DNA of 64,000 bases from Apostichopus japonicus (Eukaryota > Echinodermata > Holothuroidea > Aspidochirotida > Stichopodidae): assembly GCF_037975245.1 (NCBI RefSeq), contig NC_092575.1, forward strand, positions 9,084,001 to 9,148,000. Direction: 5' to 3'. This document shows positions 22,255 to 34,690 of the stretch, in pieces. The translations under genes and the position numbers were made by a program. The notes below the pieces were generated by a model, which saw only the letters and a list, made by a program, of their open reading frames with translations, did no database searches and was not told the DNA's origin. How positions within the stretch are numbered: position 1 is the first letter of the stretch; every line of letters begins with the position of its first letter.

Positions 22255-22844
22255 TTGCAATGTTATGTAAGGTAGGCTACACTGCGAGCTTAATCTGTAT
22301 AGAAAAACAGCGCTACGGTAAAGTTAGCGATCGCTAAGTTAATATTTCTGACGATAAATTGGAAACAATTTACAGTAATAATTTCTTCACTTCAAGTTGA
22401 AGTTCTGAACACCATGCCTTTTGAACGATTTTTTTTCTATTCACACTGTATAAAAGTCAGGAGAAAATGAAACCCTTTTTTTTTCTCTCTCTCTGAATGC
22501 CAGTGCATCAAATCGGCAAGCCATTGCGTCAAAATCGCGTCATATCGGCTTAGCGGAAACACTGCTCAGGATTAAATTATTGTAATCCTTAGATGACTGG
22601 TCTTAATATCAATCTAACCAAATTTCAATAAGAGCAATTTCAATGGAAAACCAAACCAGCCCAGTTGTCAGACAGGCAACCAATATATGATTACAGTAAG
22701 AGGAATACATCATATCTTCTTTTAAGCATAAATGATCATTTACGTTCTTAGAAGGACCATGTTGTCCAACAACAACAAGCAAACTTCTGAAACTCAATGA
22801 TTGCCCAACAGACTATGCTGCAATCTATATTTGTACACACTTAT

Positions 22845-23035
22845 ATGTACACTGAAAGATGTGCTTGAAGGAAGAATGAACGGGAAGCGACCAAGAGGGA
22901 GAAAGAGAATAATGTTGATGGATGATATCAGAGATGGCAGAAATTATTTCACTATGAAGAGGAATGCAGAAGAGCGGTTATTATGATTTTGTGTTTGGTG
23001 AGGGACCTGCCTTAAGGCAGATCACCATTAGAGAG
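22845..23035 (+). pseudogene. LINE ORF2 C-terminal scrap
   Basis: The frame reads LEGRMNGKRPRGRKRIMLM, then DDIRDGRNYFTMKRNAEERL and a stop, with GEGPALRQITIRER in another frame. This resembles the RGR...W.DDI...AEDR.WR tail of RTE/Jockey-type LINE proteins. Short and without RT motifs, so clade and extent are uncertain. Confidence 0.5.
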
Positions 23036-24049
23036 AGATATGCATCACTAAACTTAAGGATCACAGAAAGAAAACCATTAAACGCCCTAATGCTCAATTA
23101 CTAAAAGTTTGACAAAACAAACAAAGTTAGATCAATAGCTTTCTTTCACCTATAATGGCTGGTACCTGGAGCTAGTACACAGGATATGAGAATGCAATTT
23201 AAGCTATAACTTCTTTTGTGAGCACTAAGGATTTAGATGACAGGGTATTTGATGATACTGCTGGCCTTGTTAACACATGCTCCACTGTTATGACGGTACC
23301 CCAAACAAATAATCCTTTCTCCTAGAAAACTGAATTTGCCAGTGAAATGTGTCATTTTTTACTCATTTATAACACTATCCATCCTGTTGAGGTTAGCAGT
23401 ATCTGCCCTGCAGTGATAAGCAGAATAACACCTAGATGAATCATAACAATACAAAAATAGCTGAACTGAAGGTTAGTTATATCCAAGAAAAGATGACCTG
23501 AAAAGCAACAAAAAAGGCAAGGCAAGGCAAACAGGAAAAACATACATTTGAAGAAAATGTATGTCATGTATTTCAGACAGTAGTTTTTCATTGACCCTTC
23601 CCCCTTAAAACCAGAGTGCAAAAATTGGGAGTAAATTTCACATTTTGGTGAGTAGAATTTTAGACTTGATCGCCAGTTGGTGAGAAGTTTAAAAAAAATT
23701 GTCGAGGCATGATGTACACTAAGGCTAACACTTAAAATATTTAATGCAGGATGTTAAAGCAGTATATAATTCATTGCTCTTAGTAAATTTGATATGTTAT
23801 GGGTTCATATACACAAGATAAAGAACATCTGATCAACAGTACCTCTCTTCTTGTTCAACTGTATCTTCACCTCTCCCTAGTCTTCCAAAAAGAACTGAAA
23901 TATCAAAGTTTAAGAAAGTTAGAACTTATAAACAAATTAAATAATTCAACCTTGTTAGACTTTAAATCTATGAGAGGAATAGACTATGACAAAGTAATAG
24001 TTAACAAAGTAAACTGAACATAAAACAACATTATTGAAGGCTGAATTAT
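23036..24049. other. Intronic or intergenic sequence without recognised features
   Basis: No coding similarity or clear repeat. The short frames here have no recognisable motif. Confidence 0.45.
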
Positions 24050-24495
24050 CAGGGATGAGACTGAGCCGGGGGAAAAAAATCTGAAATTTATCGATCGCCG
24101 TCCTGGGGGAGGGGTTTAAGGGGAGGGGGTTACCCCTCCCCTTTAGAATTTTGTTGTCAGGTAAGGAGGGCTTAAATGCAAAATGGTGGACTCTAGATGG
24201 AATCTATCACATCACGTAACTCGCCAAAAAAGTGTGGAATTTCTGCTTGTATAATTTATCCATTAGCTTTTTTGAACCAAAAAAGGCTTTTTTGCTTGCT
24301 TTGTGCTACTTGATTCCACCACTGGTCAAATTCGGTGTTCCTTCCCTTCACAGTCCAGCATGTTCGGCCAAAAAAAAAAAAAAAAAAATTAAATAAAAAA
24401 AAATAATAATAAAAAACGCGAATTACGAGAAAAAACGCGAAAATGAAAAAAAGAAAATCGGAAATCCGCGTTTCCGCCGAAGAGTCTCATGCCTG
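24050..24495. mobile_element. hAT-like element K
   Basis: Starts cagggatgagact and ends agtctcatgcctg, inverted repeats with one mismatch. Direct repeats of the form tgaattat border it, but the right copy overlaps the last two bases of the TIR, so the exact end is ambiguous. Contains the gatcgccgtcctgggggagg segment seen near 19.14 and 20.27 kb, and an A-rich stretch of ambiguous origin. Confidence 0.7.
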
Positions 24496-24501
24496 AATTA
24501 T

Positions 24502-25180
24502 GTACTTATTTACTTACCCAATCGTACTTAAATAATGGGTGCTTACTTACCCAATCCCAGTCTTAATATGCCTGACGTAAAGCATAATTTGGTGGGTGTA
24601 TGGAGGTAATAAACACAGTATTAAGCCCAAATCCAGAGGAGTGTACATTGCCATCACCCTTTTCAAAGCCCAGAGACACAAAGAACAAAGGGCACTATGG
24701 TTCCTTGCTTAGTGGAATATTAAAAGAGTTGTATACCATCACCCACTGTCATAACATTTATGCACCAGCTCTTAAACAACTAATTTGTAGCTAAACTATG
24801 CACCATATCACATTTATCCCCAAAATTTAAGTCAGCTTTAATGACCTCACTATATACCCCCCACCCCCAACACACCCAAGTACTTACATATTTGACAAAA
24901 CATTTTTTTTTTATACAATACACACTGCAAGAGTGTAATGCTGAACACTTTTGACTGTTTAGATGGGATATATAACAGATAAAAAATTAATTCCCTCCAC
25001 CATGGCTTGATGAGTCTCTCAACTCACAGACTGTGACTGGGTGCATAAAATTATGTGCACCATGCTTATTCTGACGATCAGGTAAATAGCCACTTGATGC
25101 ATTCCATTTCAAAACATGCACAAAGCATGACTAGATCATAATGTCCATCTCTTTCAGTTTGAAATGTTTATGATCAGGAT
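24502..25180. other. Sequence without recognised features
   Basis: A short CT/CA-rich patch at 24856-24880; otherwise no supported feature. Confidence 0.4.
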
Positions 25181-25189
25181 TTCCCAAAA

Positions 25190-26221
25190 TTGGAAACGGT
25201 ACCCGAGAGACGTAACCCGGTCGGGTATCTGGGTACCCAGAAAACCCTCGTGTACTGCGATTTTCAAGAAATTACATATTGGATGCTATAATAAATGAAT
25301 TATAATCTCCACTGAAAATGTTTTCATGTTCAAATACGTAGGTGTAAGATAGGGTTTTCAACCTTCCTGAATAGTTTCTATTTGCATTTGTTTCTTTCAT
25401 TAACTTGTTAATAACTTCATATAATTAACATCACTACTAACATCGCACTGCCGCCGCTGCTTATGTTTGCTCTACACATCTATTGGATCAGACCAAATAA
25501 ATATCCAATTTAGCTCTTAAACACTTTTTACTCCTACTATCTATTATGCAGGCCCAGGGTTTGCATTAGCCGCGAGATTGCACGATTCGCGCAATTTCAT
25601 CGCATTTGGAATAAACTTTTAGTTAAAAAGCCACTTGCGCATATTATTTTTTTAGTTATCCCGTCTATAATCCATTAGTAAAATCTCGTAAAAATCCTTG
25701 TCAGTGTTTCCTTCTATGAAATAAACGAATGCATAAATATTAATTGTGAGAATTCTTTCAATTTTTCCCACATGGTAGCCAAACACCACACTAAGTCAAT
25801 GGGGAAATCTAGCCTAACCATCTGTTTATTCGCTAAAATTGTGACGCAGCTATAGGATATCCCTGGAATACTTTCGTTATTGCTGTTATCTTCAACCACA
25901 TGGTAGCCTAACACCACACTAAGTCAACCATTGATTTCCCAAACAATAACACTTTGCGTAGGATTCAGGTAATAAATTAGGAACTGGATAGTATCGCGTC
26001 TGGCGGGTATTACCCTGTACAAACACTAACCTAATCTGATAATATTTTCTCGTTCATATATGGTCGGGGAAAATGGACAAAGTTAAGCGTAGTTCTCTAA
26101 TTGCTCTGACATGCAAGGGCGGGTTAAAAATGACACATATCAGCAGTTTTATTAGTAGCCTAAAGTGCATGTGAATCGGGTAGTATTGCGCTGGGTACCT
26201 GGATACCCCCTGCAAACACTA
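25190..26221 (+). mobile_element. Composite hAT element carrying a LINE fragment (copy 3)
   Basis: From 25190 to 26028 it follows the hAT copy at 2614-3500, ending ctgtacaaacacta. It then continues with acctaatctg and about 150 bases of the same L1/Tx1-like LINE sequence that follows copy 1, including gacaaagttaagcgtagttc, up to gtgcatgtgaatc. It closes with a second hAT-like right end (gggtacctggatacc ... tgcaaacacta). The left TIR is badly eroded and no clean flanking duplication was found. Copies 1 and 3 share the hAT/LINE junction, so they descend from one insertion. Confidence 0.75.
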
Positions 26222-26344
26222 GTTTTGATCATGAGTTTGTGTATGGTTCCAATTTCTTAACTGGATGTTGATCCTAGAACTGTTCATAACTGTACATTTG
26301 CCTATATGTAATGGTTGGTATTTTATGCAATGTCTATATGCCTA

Positions 26345-29300
26345 GCAACATTATGTACTGTCTTCTTATTTTCATGTTCACATGTACATTGATATGATAC
26401 ATTACTACCAAGTTTATACTGTAAATTCCATTTGTTTTATTAACATTGTTTTAATCGAAATTCGTCAAAAATGAGAGACTGTGCTCTGGGACCAGTTTTG
26501 CGATAGTTACATGTCAGCTAGCTGAAGACAAAATTTATGAGTTTATACAGTACTTTCAACGGATATACGCAATAGACTTAACTGTATTAGAGACTCAGTA
26601 CTAATTCACCATAGATATTTACTATGATGACCATGTACAAACACAGTACGACAGGTAAAAGACTATGACCAATAAAAAAAGAAAGGAAAAAAGATACATG
26701 TAGAACTTTCTGAGAAACTTCCAATAACATTATAAAACACAACAAATCTTTTATAGAAAGACTAAAAGGTACTGGTGTAAGACAAGAATAAGCCTTACTA
26801 TAAAAAATTACTGATTATTGTCCAATTATTTTCAGAAAGGTGAATGTTCCATCACGTTCTTTGTAAGTCCCAGAGAGTTAACAGTGTTGTATAGAAAAGA
26901 AAAAACCCACAATAGTCACTTCTAAACGGCATCCTGTCGAATATGCTGCAAAACTCTTCTGCATTCTTGGTTAATGGCGTCTCTCATTCTCGAAAAATTT
27001 ACCGCTTGTTGAGTTGAGGAATGTAATGGTTTTGAGCTGCATTCAATTTTTTCCGACTAACTCTTAAAAAAAAAACTTTTGTCGAAGTCTAAAACAGTTT
27101 TTGCCTAGGTCTGGCCGTAAAGTTTAAATGAAAAACACCCAAATTTTTTGTGGGTATATTTGAGGGTGTCTGACGACAAAAGTAATTCCCGTGTACGGAT
27201 GCAAAATTGTCACGAAACTGATGAAAAATTTGAAAATGACAAGTTATAGTACCTACATTATGATGAAATGTTACAAATCCCGGACATGCTGAACAGACTA
27301 ATAATAATAAAACCATTGGAGAACAGCTATAGATTGGTGAAAAGCAAAGTGTCCATTTGTTCACTCTCTACTAGTGATCCGACTCTGAGCTGGGCTCAAA
27401 AATAACTGTCGTCCGAGATGACCAAAATCATGTCAGACAACCTAAAACCCTGGTTTATTAGTGTTCAACACTTCCAACAAAGCTTGGAAAATCCCTATTC
27501 TTTGAAGTAAAACTCTGCTCCTGAAAAATTATAGTAGCTTGTTGGTATCGCTCTCCATTCATATAAGAAACAACTAAGAAATCAATCACATTTTGGTATG
27601 TTCTGTAAATGTTGATCACTGTAAGACTAGTCACTAAAACTTATAGGCCAACTATGGAGACTTTTCGATGAACATAAAATCCCACCATTTCGCATGTATG
27701 TAGTCCTTAACTCATTCCAATTACATTGCTGTAATTAACTTGACCAATTTCGGACAATTTTTGAAGAGTTTGGTTGTTGGAAGCACTGCAAGGTCAAAGC
27801 ATGGAGCTATTACGGAGCAAACACCGAAGCTTAGACACTGAGCCATCTGCCCTTTTGTATTGTGTATAACATTCACAAAGTATAGGCAGTGATACTACAC
27901 TAGTATTAGCACAGTAGGTCATGCAATAAACGTAATTGGTGTTCGATCGGGGTGCAAGCTTTTTTTACAGGACGCAAACTTTTTTGAAGGCTTGCGTCCC
28001 TGGGACGCAAACTTGTTTTCTGTAATAACATTACTGTATACTGTCAATTGCGTGACATACTGTTACATGTAAGGAAGTCCAGAGCGTGTTTACGAGGAGA
28101 TTTAAAAGGGTCAATTTCACATTACCTATGTCCGCCACAGTTGTCGAAAGAAAGTTTCATAGAATGAGACATTTGCAGCATACACAGAGGCAGAGTCATG
28201 CATGTGGACTCATGGGCATGAGATACTCCGGGTGCTGAAAAATCTTTCAACGTGGATCTCACAAAACTGATTCAATGTCTACAGCGTTTTACGTCAGAAA
28301 GCTAAAAAAGCTGATGCTTTTGTTGGCTGAGGTATAACTACAACCTCCAACAACACAGAATTGTGGCATTTCGGGGGAAAAGGAGTAATAAAGAATACAA
28401 CTTTACACACTAGAAGTATTGTTGTGAGTGTGTTATACCAACAGTGACGTCACATGGTCACCTGATTTCTTAGGAATGTTTCAGAAATGTCTGAAGTAGG
28501 TTCCTAAAAAGCTGACTTTTCATTCCATTATTCAAGTAGTTAACTTCCGAAATTGGTAAAGTTAATTACAGCAATGTAATTGGAGTGAGTTAAGGATTAC
28601 ATACATGCAAAATGGTGGGATTATTGATCATCGAAAAGTCTCCAAAGTTGGTCTTTAAGTTTAATCATTGTTTTGATCAGAAAATGTTATGAGTTGAGAC
28701 AATCTATGAATTTTGTGGGAAGCTTACGTACAGTATCTGATCTGACAAGATATTTTATCTCACATTATATTTCTTTTCTCTGCAATAACAGTTGCTAATG
28801 TGAAATGTGCATTCATACCACAGTAGTTTCTATTGCAAACTTTTTCGCGGTCCAATTAACCACGTGCTTCAGTAAATTTATTTTGGAGCAACATTTGTGT
28901 TAAAACTTCTGTACTTTAGAACATTGTAGTTTGATTTTTAATCGACATTGCATAAAAAGCTATTCTCATAGGCCTACTGTAATTTTCGTACAGATGATTG
29001 TTTGCAAAGAGCCCAGGATAAATGTTGGATCAGATTTTGATGATATGCGCATGTGTAGTTGACAGGCCTATGTACATGCAGTTGTACAGTGAACTGTGTG
29101 GAAGTTAGCAAGAGATATGCACACTTTAGGTACAGTGATTTTTTGTACTGATTGTTACTTGTACACATGACAGTAGTGGTCTAGTCGAGAATGCACCTGT
29201 GCTACGTACATCTATAGGGGTAATAAGGACGCAACCAATTCATAGTGGGTGGTGATCTAGTGTCAAGAGAAACTTTTCTTTGAAACTTGCCAAGATTTTC

Positions 29301-30165
29301 ATATAAACCAAAACACACGGAGCACTTGTACCATGTTGTACACGTTGAATATTTCAAATATCGGAAGTTCAACGTTTAAAAGACTGTAAGAAAGATAAAA
29401 TATCTTTTCATTTTATAACATTACATCATAATGTAGCTACTATATCTATTATCTGTCGAACAAGAAATTTACCGTGGAATGTTTTGCTCTCAACATTACT
29501 TCTTGTTTGTTCTTCTGTCTTCTTTTATTGGTCATAGCCTTTTACCTGTCGTACTGTGTTTGTACGTGGTCATGTTAGTAAATTTTTAGGTTACGCACAT
29601 CATATACCAACTGCACGATAATTTTCTAAGTCGCCTAGCTTTTACTTCTGCGTATATTTGTTACAAATAGGATGCATCTCAAAGCTGTTCGATTAGTTAT
29701 TGAAAATTTCTAATTCTTCATACACAAAGCCAAAGTATATCGGGAAAATTATTGTCCAATCAAATAACACGACCAGCAACACTGCCTGTCATGTTTCCTT
29801 GTTTAGGTATATGAGTTCTTTTAAGCAATCAAGGAGAACACAGTCGACGTAGAGTATTAACAAATAACATGTTATAATTTATTGCGTTACATCATGCTGT
29901 ACGACACGTAACTATCTCAAAACCGGTCCCAGAGCACAGTCTGGTATTTTTGGACTAATTTTGTTTAAGACAATGTTAATATAACAAATGGAATTAACAG
30001 TATAAACTTGGAAGTAATGTATCATAAGGTCAATATTGCAAATGTAGGCATATATTTTCTATTCCTTCATCTTTCCTTTTTGTTTTCTTTATGGGGTCGA
30101 AGTTTGCTCGGGTTCAGTATTATTTACCGTGAACATGAAAATAAGTTGATTGAAGTGAAACAATA
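26345..30165. repeat. Large degenerate inverted repeat (about 3.8 kb palindromic unit)
   Basis: The left arm near 26345-26700 and right arm near 29480-30165 are inverted copies. Shared runs include gactgtgctctgggacc, acctgtcgtactgtgtttg (left arm inverted), tatactgt with attccatttgtt, and cttattttcatgttcac. Inner arms at about 27640-27780 and 28545-28665 are also inverted copies (attacagcaatgtaatt, ctccatagt versus gagactttccaaag-like ends). The centre is single-copy. No transposase or flanking duplication is visible, so I describe it as an inverted repeat rather than a named element. Confidence 0.7.
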
Positions 30166-31330
30166 CAAACAATTTTCTCATTATAAGTCTGTTTTTAAAC
30201 ACTAGAAAGGAAACCGTTTGTGCAAAGATAAACTATACAAAAGATCGGCACACTTTTGCCACGATAAAGTGTATTGTCTGCAGAACAAAAGAACGTAGCA
30301 ACACTGATACCAGGATCGTGCAAGTTGCTTCGGATAGTTACTCATGCAGATCTTTAAGCTCCTCCCATTCTGCATAGGACTTCTGCAGGGCTAGGGAGCT
30401 CATTTTACGGTGTGTGCACAAAGTGTAAAGGGGTCATTGTGCAGTTGTGGCTCCACCAGGCGCAGACTAGATTTGGCTACATTCCCTAACTCCATGGAAT
30501 TACACAAAGTCACGGTAGTATTTCGCCCAAGAATGGATGAGAAGCGTGGATTTGGATATTCACTGCTAAATTTGGTTTATTGACAGGATACTTTTTCTGT
30601 GTTTGTACTTTTGGATATTAAAACGAGTAAGTAATATGTTCAGCTGAAGCTTTGTCATCTACAGTACCGCCAATAAGTAACTTGGTAAACTGCGCTCTTT
30701 TTTGCGCTCAGTGCATTTAACCGAGCTCTATCTTTTGTTAAAACCCGCATTGAAATGCAGGTAATTGCGGGGAACTGTTTATCAGAGCGCAGATTCCGTT
30801 GGAAGGCTTCCCTAATTCTTTTCATGCCCGCTAGAAGTGTGAAGTTCATTGTTACCATCAGACGGTCAATGGCTGTAATCCTACTTAATTCCTTCCAATC
30901 CGGTAACAAAAGAATATCCATCGTCGCTGGTAGAAGGAAGACCAAAGGTTTATACTAGGTCAAGAGAAGGGATTGTGTTAAAGCAGCATTTTGCGTCCTC
31001 GACTATGATATTTGTCAACCTCACTGACTTCACTATGCCATAACGACATACATAACTAGCTTATCTATTTATATTTTACTTCAAATGGTGGCATAAAAGT
31101 CGAAAAATTTGCAACTTTCAACTGTGTTGTTCTCCAAGATATTTTCCGTTGGGAACCCAATAAACCTCGCCCATAATATGAATATTTAAACACTACGAAC
31201 GTCATTGACAGATACGTAATATAACACCACGCTTGATTTGTGTAGTCTATATGGCAGTTGTACCAGGGAGTTGTACCAACGCAAAGTCTTGAATCTATTT
31301 TTAGCAACGGCTCATAACTAAACCTGCATC
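30166..31330. other. Sequence with one dispersed inverted-repeat segment
   Basis: The stretch 30655-30720 (cagtaccgccaataagtaac, ggtaaactgcgc) recurs inverted at about 35465-35525. Nothing else recognised. Confidence 0.5.
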
Positions 31331-31770
31331 TCTGATTGGTTGAATTCAAACTAGTGGGTTTGGGAACTGAATGCGATTTAATTTTGTATGTGGAATACTC
31401 GCCAATTAACGTTTTTGGCAGGGAAAAACGTGGCTAATATCTTAATTTGCTGTTTTGTGATTTGATGTATGTAAAAAACTCGATGGACATGTCAAAAAAG
31501 TAGAAAACGGCGACCAAACGCAAAATGCTCATGAATAAACATACTATTCACTGATTGGTGGAATTCAAACTAGTGGATTTGGAGATATGAAAACTTTGTC
31601 GAGGACACTTTTACTCGTTATCGATATAAATCGTTAATTACTCGCTAATTAACGCTCTTGGCAGGGTGAAACTTGGATGGTACCTTAGTTTGCTGTTTTA
31701 TGATTGATACATGTAAAAAAATCGATGCACATGTTAAAAAGGTGGAAAAAAGCGACCCAACGCAAAATGC
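31331..31770. repeat. Two diverged tandem copies of a ~219-base unit
   Basis: Unit one starts ctctgattggttgaattc, unit two cactgattggtggaattc. Both continue with aaactagtgg, ctcgccaattaacg / ctcgctaattaacg, then ttggcaggg, a tgtaaaaaa run and gcgacc.aacgcaaaatgct. The second copy has small insertions. Confidence 0.75.
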
Positions 31771-31950
31771 TGCTTTAAGCATGTATCTTAAACTGTTTAA
31801 ATTCAACCTACAATACAAATGTCCGCGCAAAAATATGTGCGCAAAATAGTTGACCATTAAATCCCCCAAAAAAGGAATTCACATTTTACCTGTACGAGGA
31901 AAATCATTGGTACGGCTGGCTGTCGTCTGATGATTTGCATGCTACAGTAC

Positions 31951-33301
31951 TGTACAACATTCTTATGTAAATAGCTCTATTTCTGTTTCTTGTTCTCCCC
32001 TTCCTAGTGGTTATGTAATTGGTAGCCTATACTCTTCCACAACCTGTATAATTAGTAGTGAGCCAGTGGCAACAGTACTTTCTTTGTTCTGCCAAAGTTG
32101 CTGGTTGCAGTAAACATCTTCTCTTCTTACTTTCTTTTCTTAGATAAGGGATGCCTTGTCTTAGTTATTTCAGTTATAGGATAGACATTTGTATGCAGAT
32201 TAGCCTGTGTAATTAGCTCTGATTGGTTCTAAGTGTTACTCTTGGTATCTAGGGTGTATAGCCAATCAGAGGTGTTAAGAGGGTCACATGTTGTTACCCT
32301 GTGGTTTAGGAGCTTCCTCCAAGGTGTCTTAGGAGAGAGAGGCAAATTGGTTGTCAGCCAGTCAACAGGGCATGTGTATATATTAGCCTCTCTTTACATA
32401 ATGTAGTCTGTACACTACAGTATACATATATATATAAATTATTAATAAGTTGTCTACAGGATCTTGTGCTAAAAGAATTTATCTACATTCATATGACTTT
32501 TGCTGTCCAAGGAATTAATTGTGTATAATTGTTTTGCTATACATCTGTGTGATTACATCGTTTTTATTGGATTCAATGGAACTGAGAGCTGTGTTCTAGC
32601 TGCTAGTTGCCATTTTGTATAAAACATACCTTTACCTGGACTTAACCCATCTTGTACCTGGACTTTACCTACTCTTCTACCTTTCTTGTACCTGGACTTA
32701 ACCTACTCTCCTTGGGAAGAACATTTCTTTGAACAAACAGTATATATTATTTATTGGAGTATATTCCTGGAACTCTCACCCATATATATTTTATTGGAGT
32801 AGTCCTGGAACTCTCACTCATATCTATTTTCACTGGAGTATATCCACGGAACTCTTACTACTCACCTTCTATTTCGTAATTTCCTGTTATCGGACATTCA
32901 TCATTTATTAAACCTTTCTTCACCGTGCCTACCAGTCAACTACATTGCTGTGCCGTGCTGCTGGACTATACAGACCCGCCCGCCAGATAAGCTCTATCTC
33001 TTTTTTTATTAATGTGCACATACATGTATTAGTCTTGCGGCCACTTGACACCCTAGTTGTTTATATTCAATATCTCTAGTTTTCATTGTTGATACAAGTG
33101 TAATTGTGTAACAGTAAAGAGTACTTCACCAAGATTCTTTATGCTGCACACTTTCATGTGTGACCGAGAAATATAACTATTTTCTATACCTAACAGCCAG
33201 TCTTATTCTTGTTTTTTAGCCTGTTGTATTTTGTAATACAGTGGTCAGCTGTCTTCACACATCGTGACCACTAGGGGGATTCCCAATAATCCTGTTGTAC
33301 A
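31951..33301. repeat. Possible solo LTR with internal minisatellites
   Basis: Bounded by tgtacaaca and its exact reverse complement tgttgtaca, the TG...CA pattern expected of an LTR. Inside are a TATA-like stretch (gtgtatatattag near 32.37 kb), three copies of tacctggactt- at 32634-32712, and three ~40-base units around tattggagtatattcctgg and ggaactctcac. No target duplication fits and no second LTR or pol gene is seen, so this is a guess. Confidence 0.3.
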
Positions 33302-34014
33302 GCTAGCTGCTGTCAAGAACCCCATATCCTGCAACTCTTACACTTACAAAGTGTGTGAAATAATTGTCAGTGGAACGTCTATACTGTAAATAGCGAAACA
33401 GCGAACAATATCCAATGCACTTGTCTCATATTCGTAAGCCTATGAACAGTACTCTATAAATCAGTGCAACGTTTCCTAGCCTAATGTGCCTAAAGTCCAC
33501 ACAAAACACGAAGCCTAATGTTACTACTAACTAGAGCACCAATGGTGCAGAAGGGCCCACAAAACTTTATGGCCCACCAAATTTCAGGCCATTTTTCAGA
33601 TTCCACCAATTTTGGGCCCATGAGGAATAACCCCCCCCCCCCCTCCGTTAGCAGAATCCTGGCCACACCACTGGCTATAATTCCTATTTTCCCCCTTTAT
33701 ATCCTATTTTACCCACTCTCTCAAACAATTCCACTGACCTACCCTATTAAACTTTCTCCCCTCCACCTGAGCAGACCTGAAGCACTCCTTGCCAAAATTT
33801 TGGCTGGCTGCCTACATACCTCAGGCTCAAAGACTTCTAAGAATCGGCAAGTGCTGATTGGCTATAGGGCTCTCATGCTTACAGTTCAACAGTTAATAAC
33901 AACTCCCAGTCCTGCTTTAATTCCACTAACAGCCTCTGCAGAGCTTAACCACAAATCTAAACAAACACTGCAGAGACTGAGAGACAAATTAAAGGAGCTT
34001 TGGCAAAAGGTGAA
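33302..34014. other. Sequence with a hAT-like end fragment, no supported gene
   Basis: A C-run followed by gaatcctggccacaccactg near 33630-33672 looks like a hAT right end; no left partner found. A 175-codon frame here runs through the C-run and into the adjacent repeat, so it is not a gene. Confidence 0.45.
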
Positions 34015-34690
34015 GGCTCAGATTTTTTTAAACAATGGGGATTAATTGTAATTAATTAACTTTTGACCAAAAATTATTAGGCATCACCTTATTCATACAC
34101 AATCCAACAATCATCAGTTCAACTTTGAATATGATCCATCAAAATCTTGAGGAGATTGAGATATTTGAAAATATTACAAAGAATGACCCCCGATGACCCC
34201 CTAAATGACACTTGACCTCAATTTTCCGAACACCCCTCGAAAGTCTCATCCCGAGGAACGTTGTGACCAAGTTTCATTATAACTGGCCATACACTGTACA
34301 AACAGGAGCAATTTGAAAATATAGGGCCGGGGCCGGGGCCACAAAAGACCCCTAGTTGATCTTTGATCTCAAATTCATGAACACCCTGAAGGTAAAACTT
34401 CCACAGTACTATCGTGACAAACCCTCAACATTGTACCATGGAATCTGTAGGAGAAGAAGCATTTTGTGTATTTCCACAAAATGGCCCATTACGGCCCACA
34501 GGTGACCTTTGACCCCAAATTTTGGACCATCTCTGATGGCCCTATACCCAATGGTCCTTGCGTCCAAGTTTCTTGAAATTCCATCAAACACTGTGCAAGT
34601 GGGAGCGGTTTTACCAATTGTTGACGGATAGAGTGATAGACGCCGCACTGTAACAATAGCTCACACCAGCATGCTGGTATGAGCTAAAAA
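34015..34690 (+). repeat. Dispersed repeat with terminal palindrome
   Basis: The first 445 bases recur almost identically at 36370-36816 in the same orientation. The text is a series of related clauses around tgacctttgaccccaaatt, gtaccatggaatctgtagg and ggagcaatttgaaaatatag. It ends at a 30-base near-perfect palindrome at 34657-34686 (tagctcacaccagc / gctggtatgagcta; one G/T-type mismatch pair). No coding function seen. Confidence 0.75.

Larger units (their letters stand above)
20201..22564. mobile_element. hAT-type element H with perfect target duplication
   Basis: Ends cagtgtttcctctaag and cttagcggaaacactg form an inverted repeat with one mismatch. The 8-bp duplication ctcaggat is perfect (20193-20200 and 22565-22572). 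The gene-free interior holds two further hAT-type insertions, 20394-21081 and 21255-22254, that make up about 70% of it. Internal motifs attgcgtcaaaat occur near both ends (20231 and 22523), in the same orientation. Lies just upstream of the UXS1 stem exon, in minus-strand sense. Confidence 0.92.

Noticed and set aside
27089-27364. 91-codon minus-strand frame with a hydrophobic N-terminal stretch, considered as a membrane-anchor exon
   Set aside because: It lies inside the large inverted repeat and has no family similarity; the hydrophobic run follows from TA-rich sequence.
30655-30958. Overlapping plus and minus frames of 67 and 96 codons, considered as a UXS1 5' exon
   Set aside because: No membrane-anchor pattern or splice borders, and part of it is a dispersed repeat also present at 35465-35525.
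33518-34045. A 175-codon plus-strand open frame
   Set aside because: It reads through a C-run and a hAT-like end, then into the first bases of the 34015 repeat. No motif, and the composition follows the repeats.
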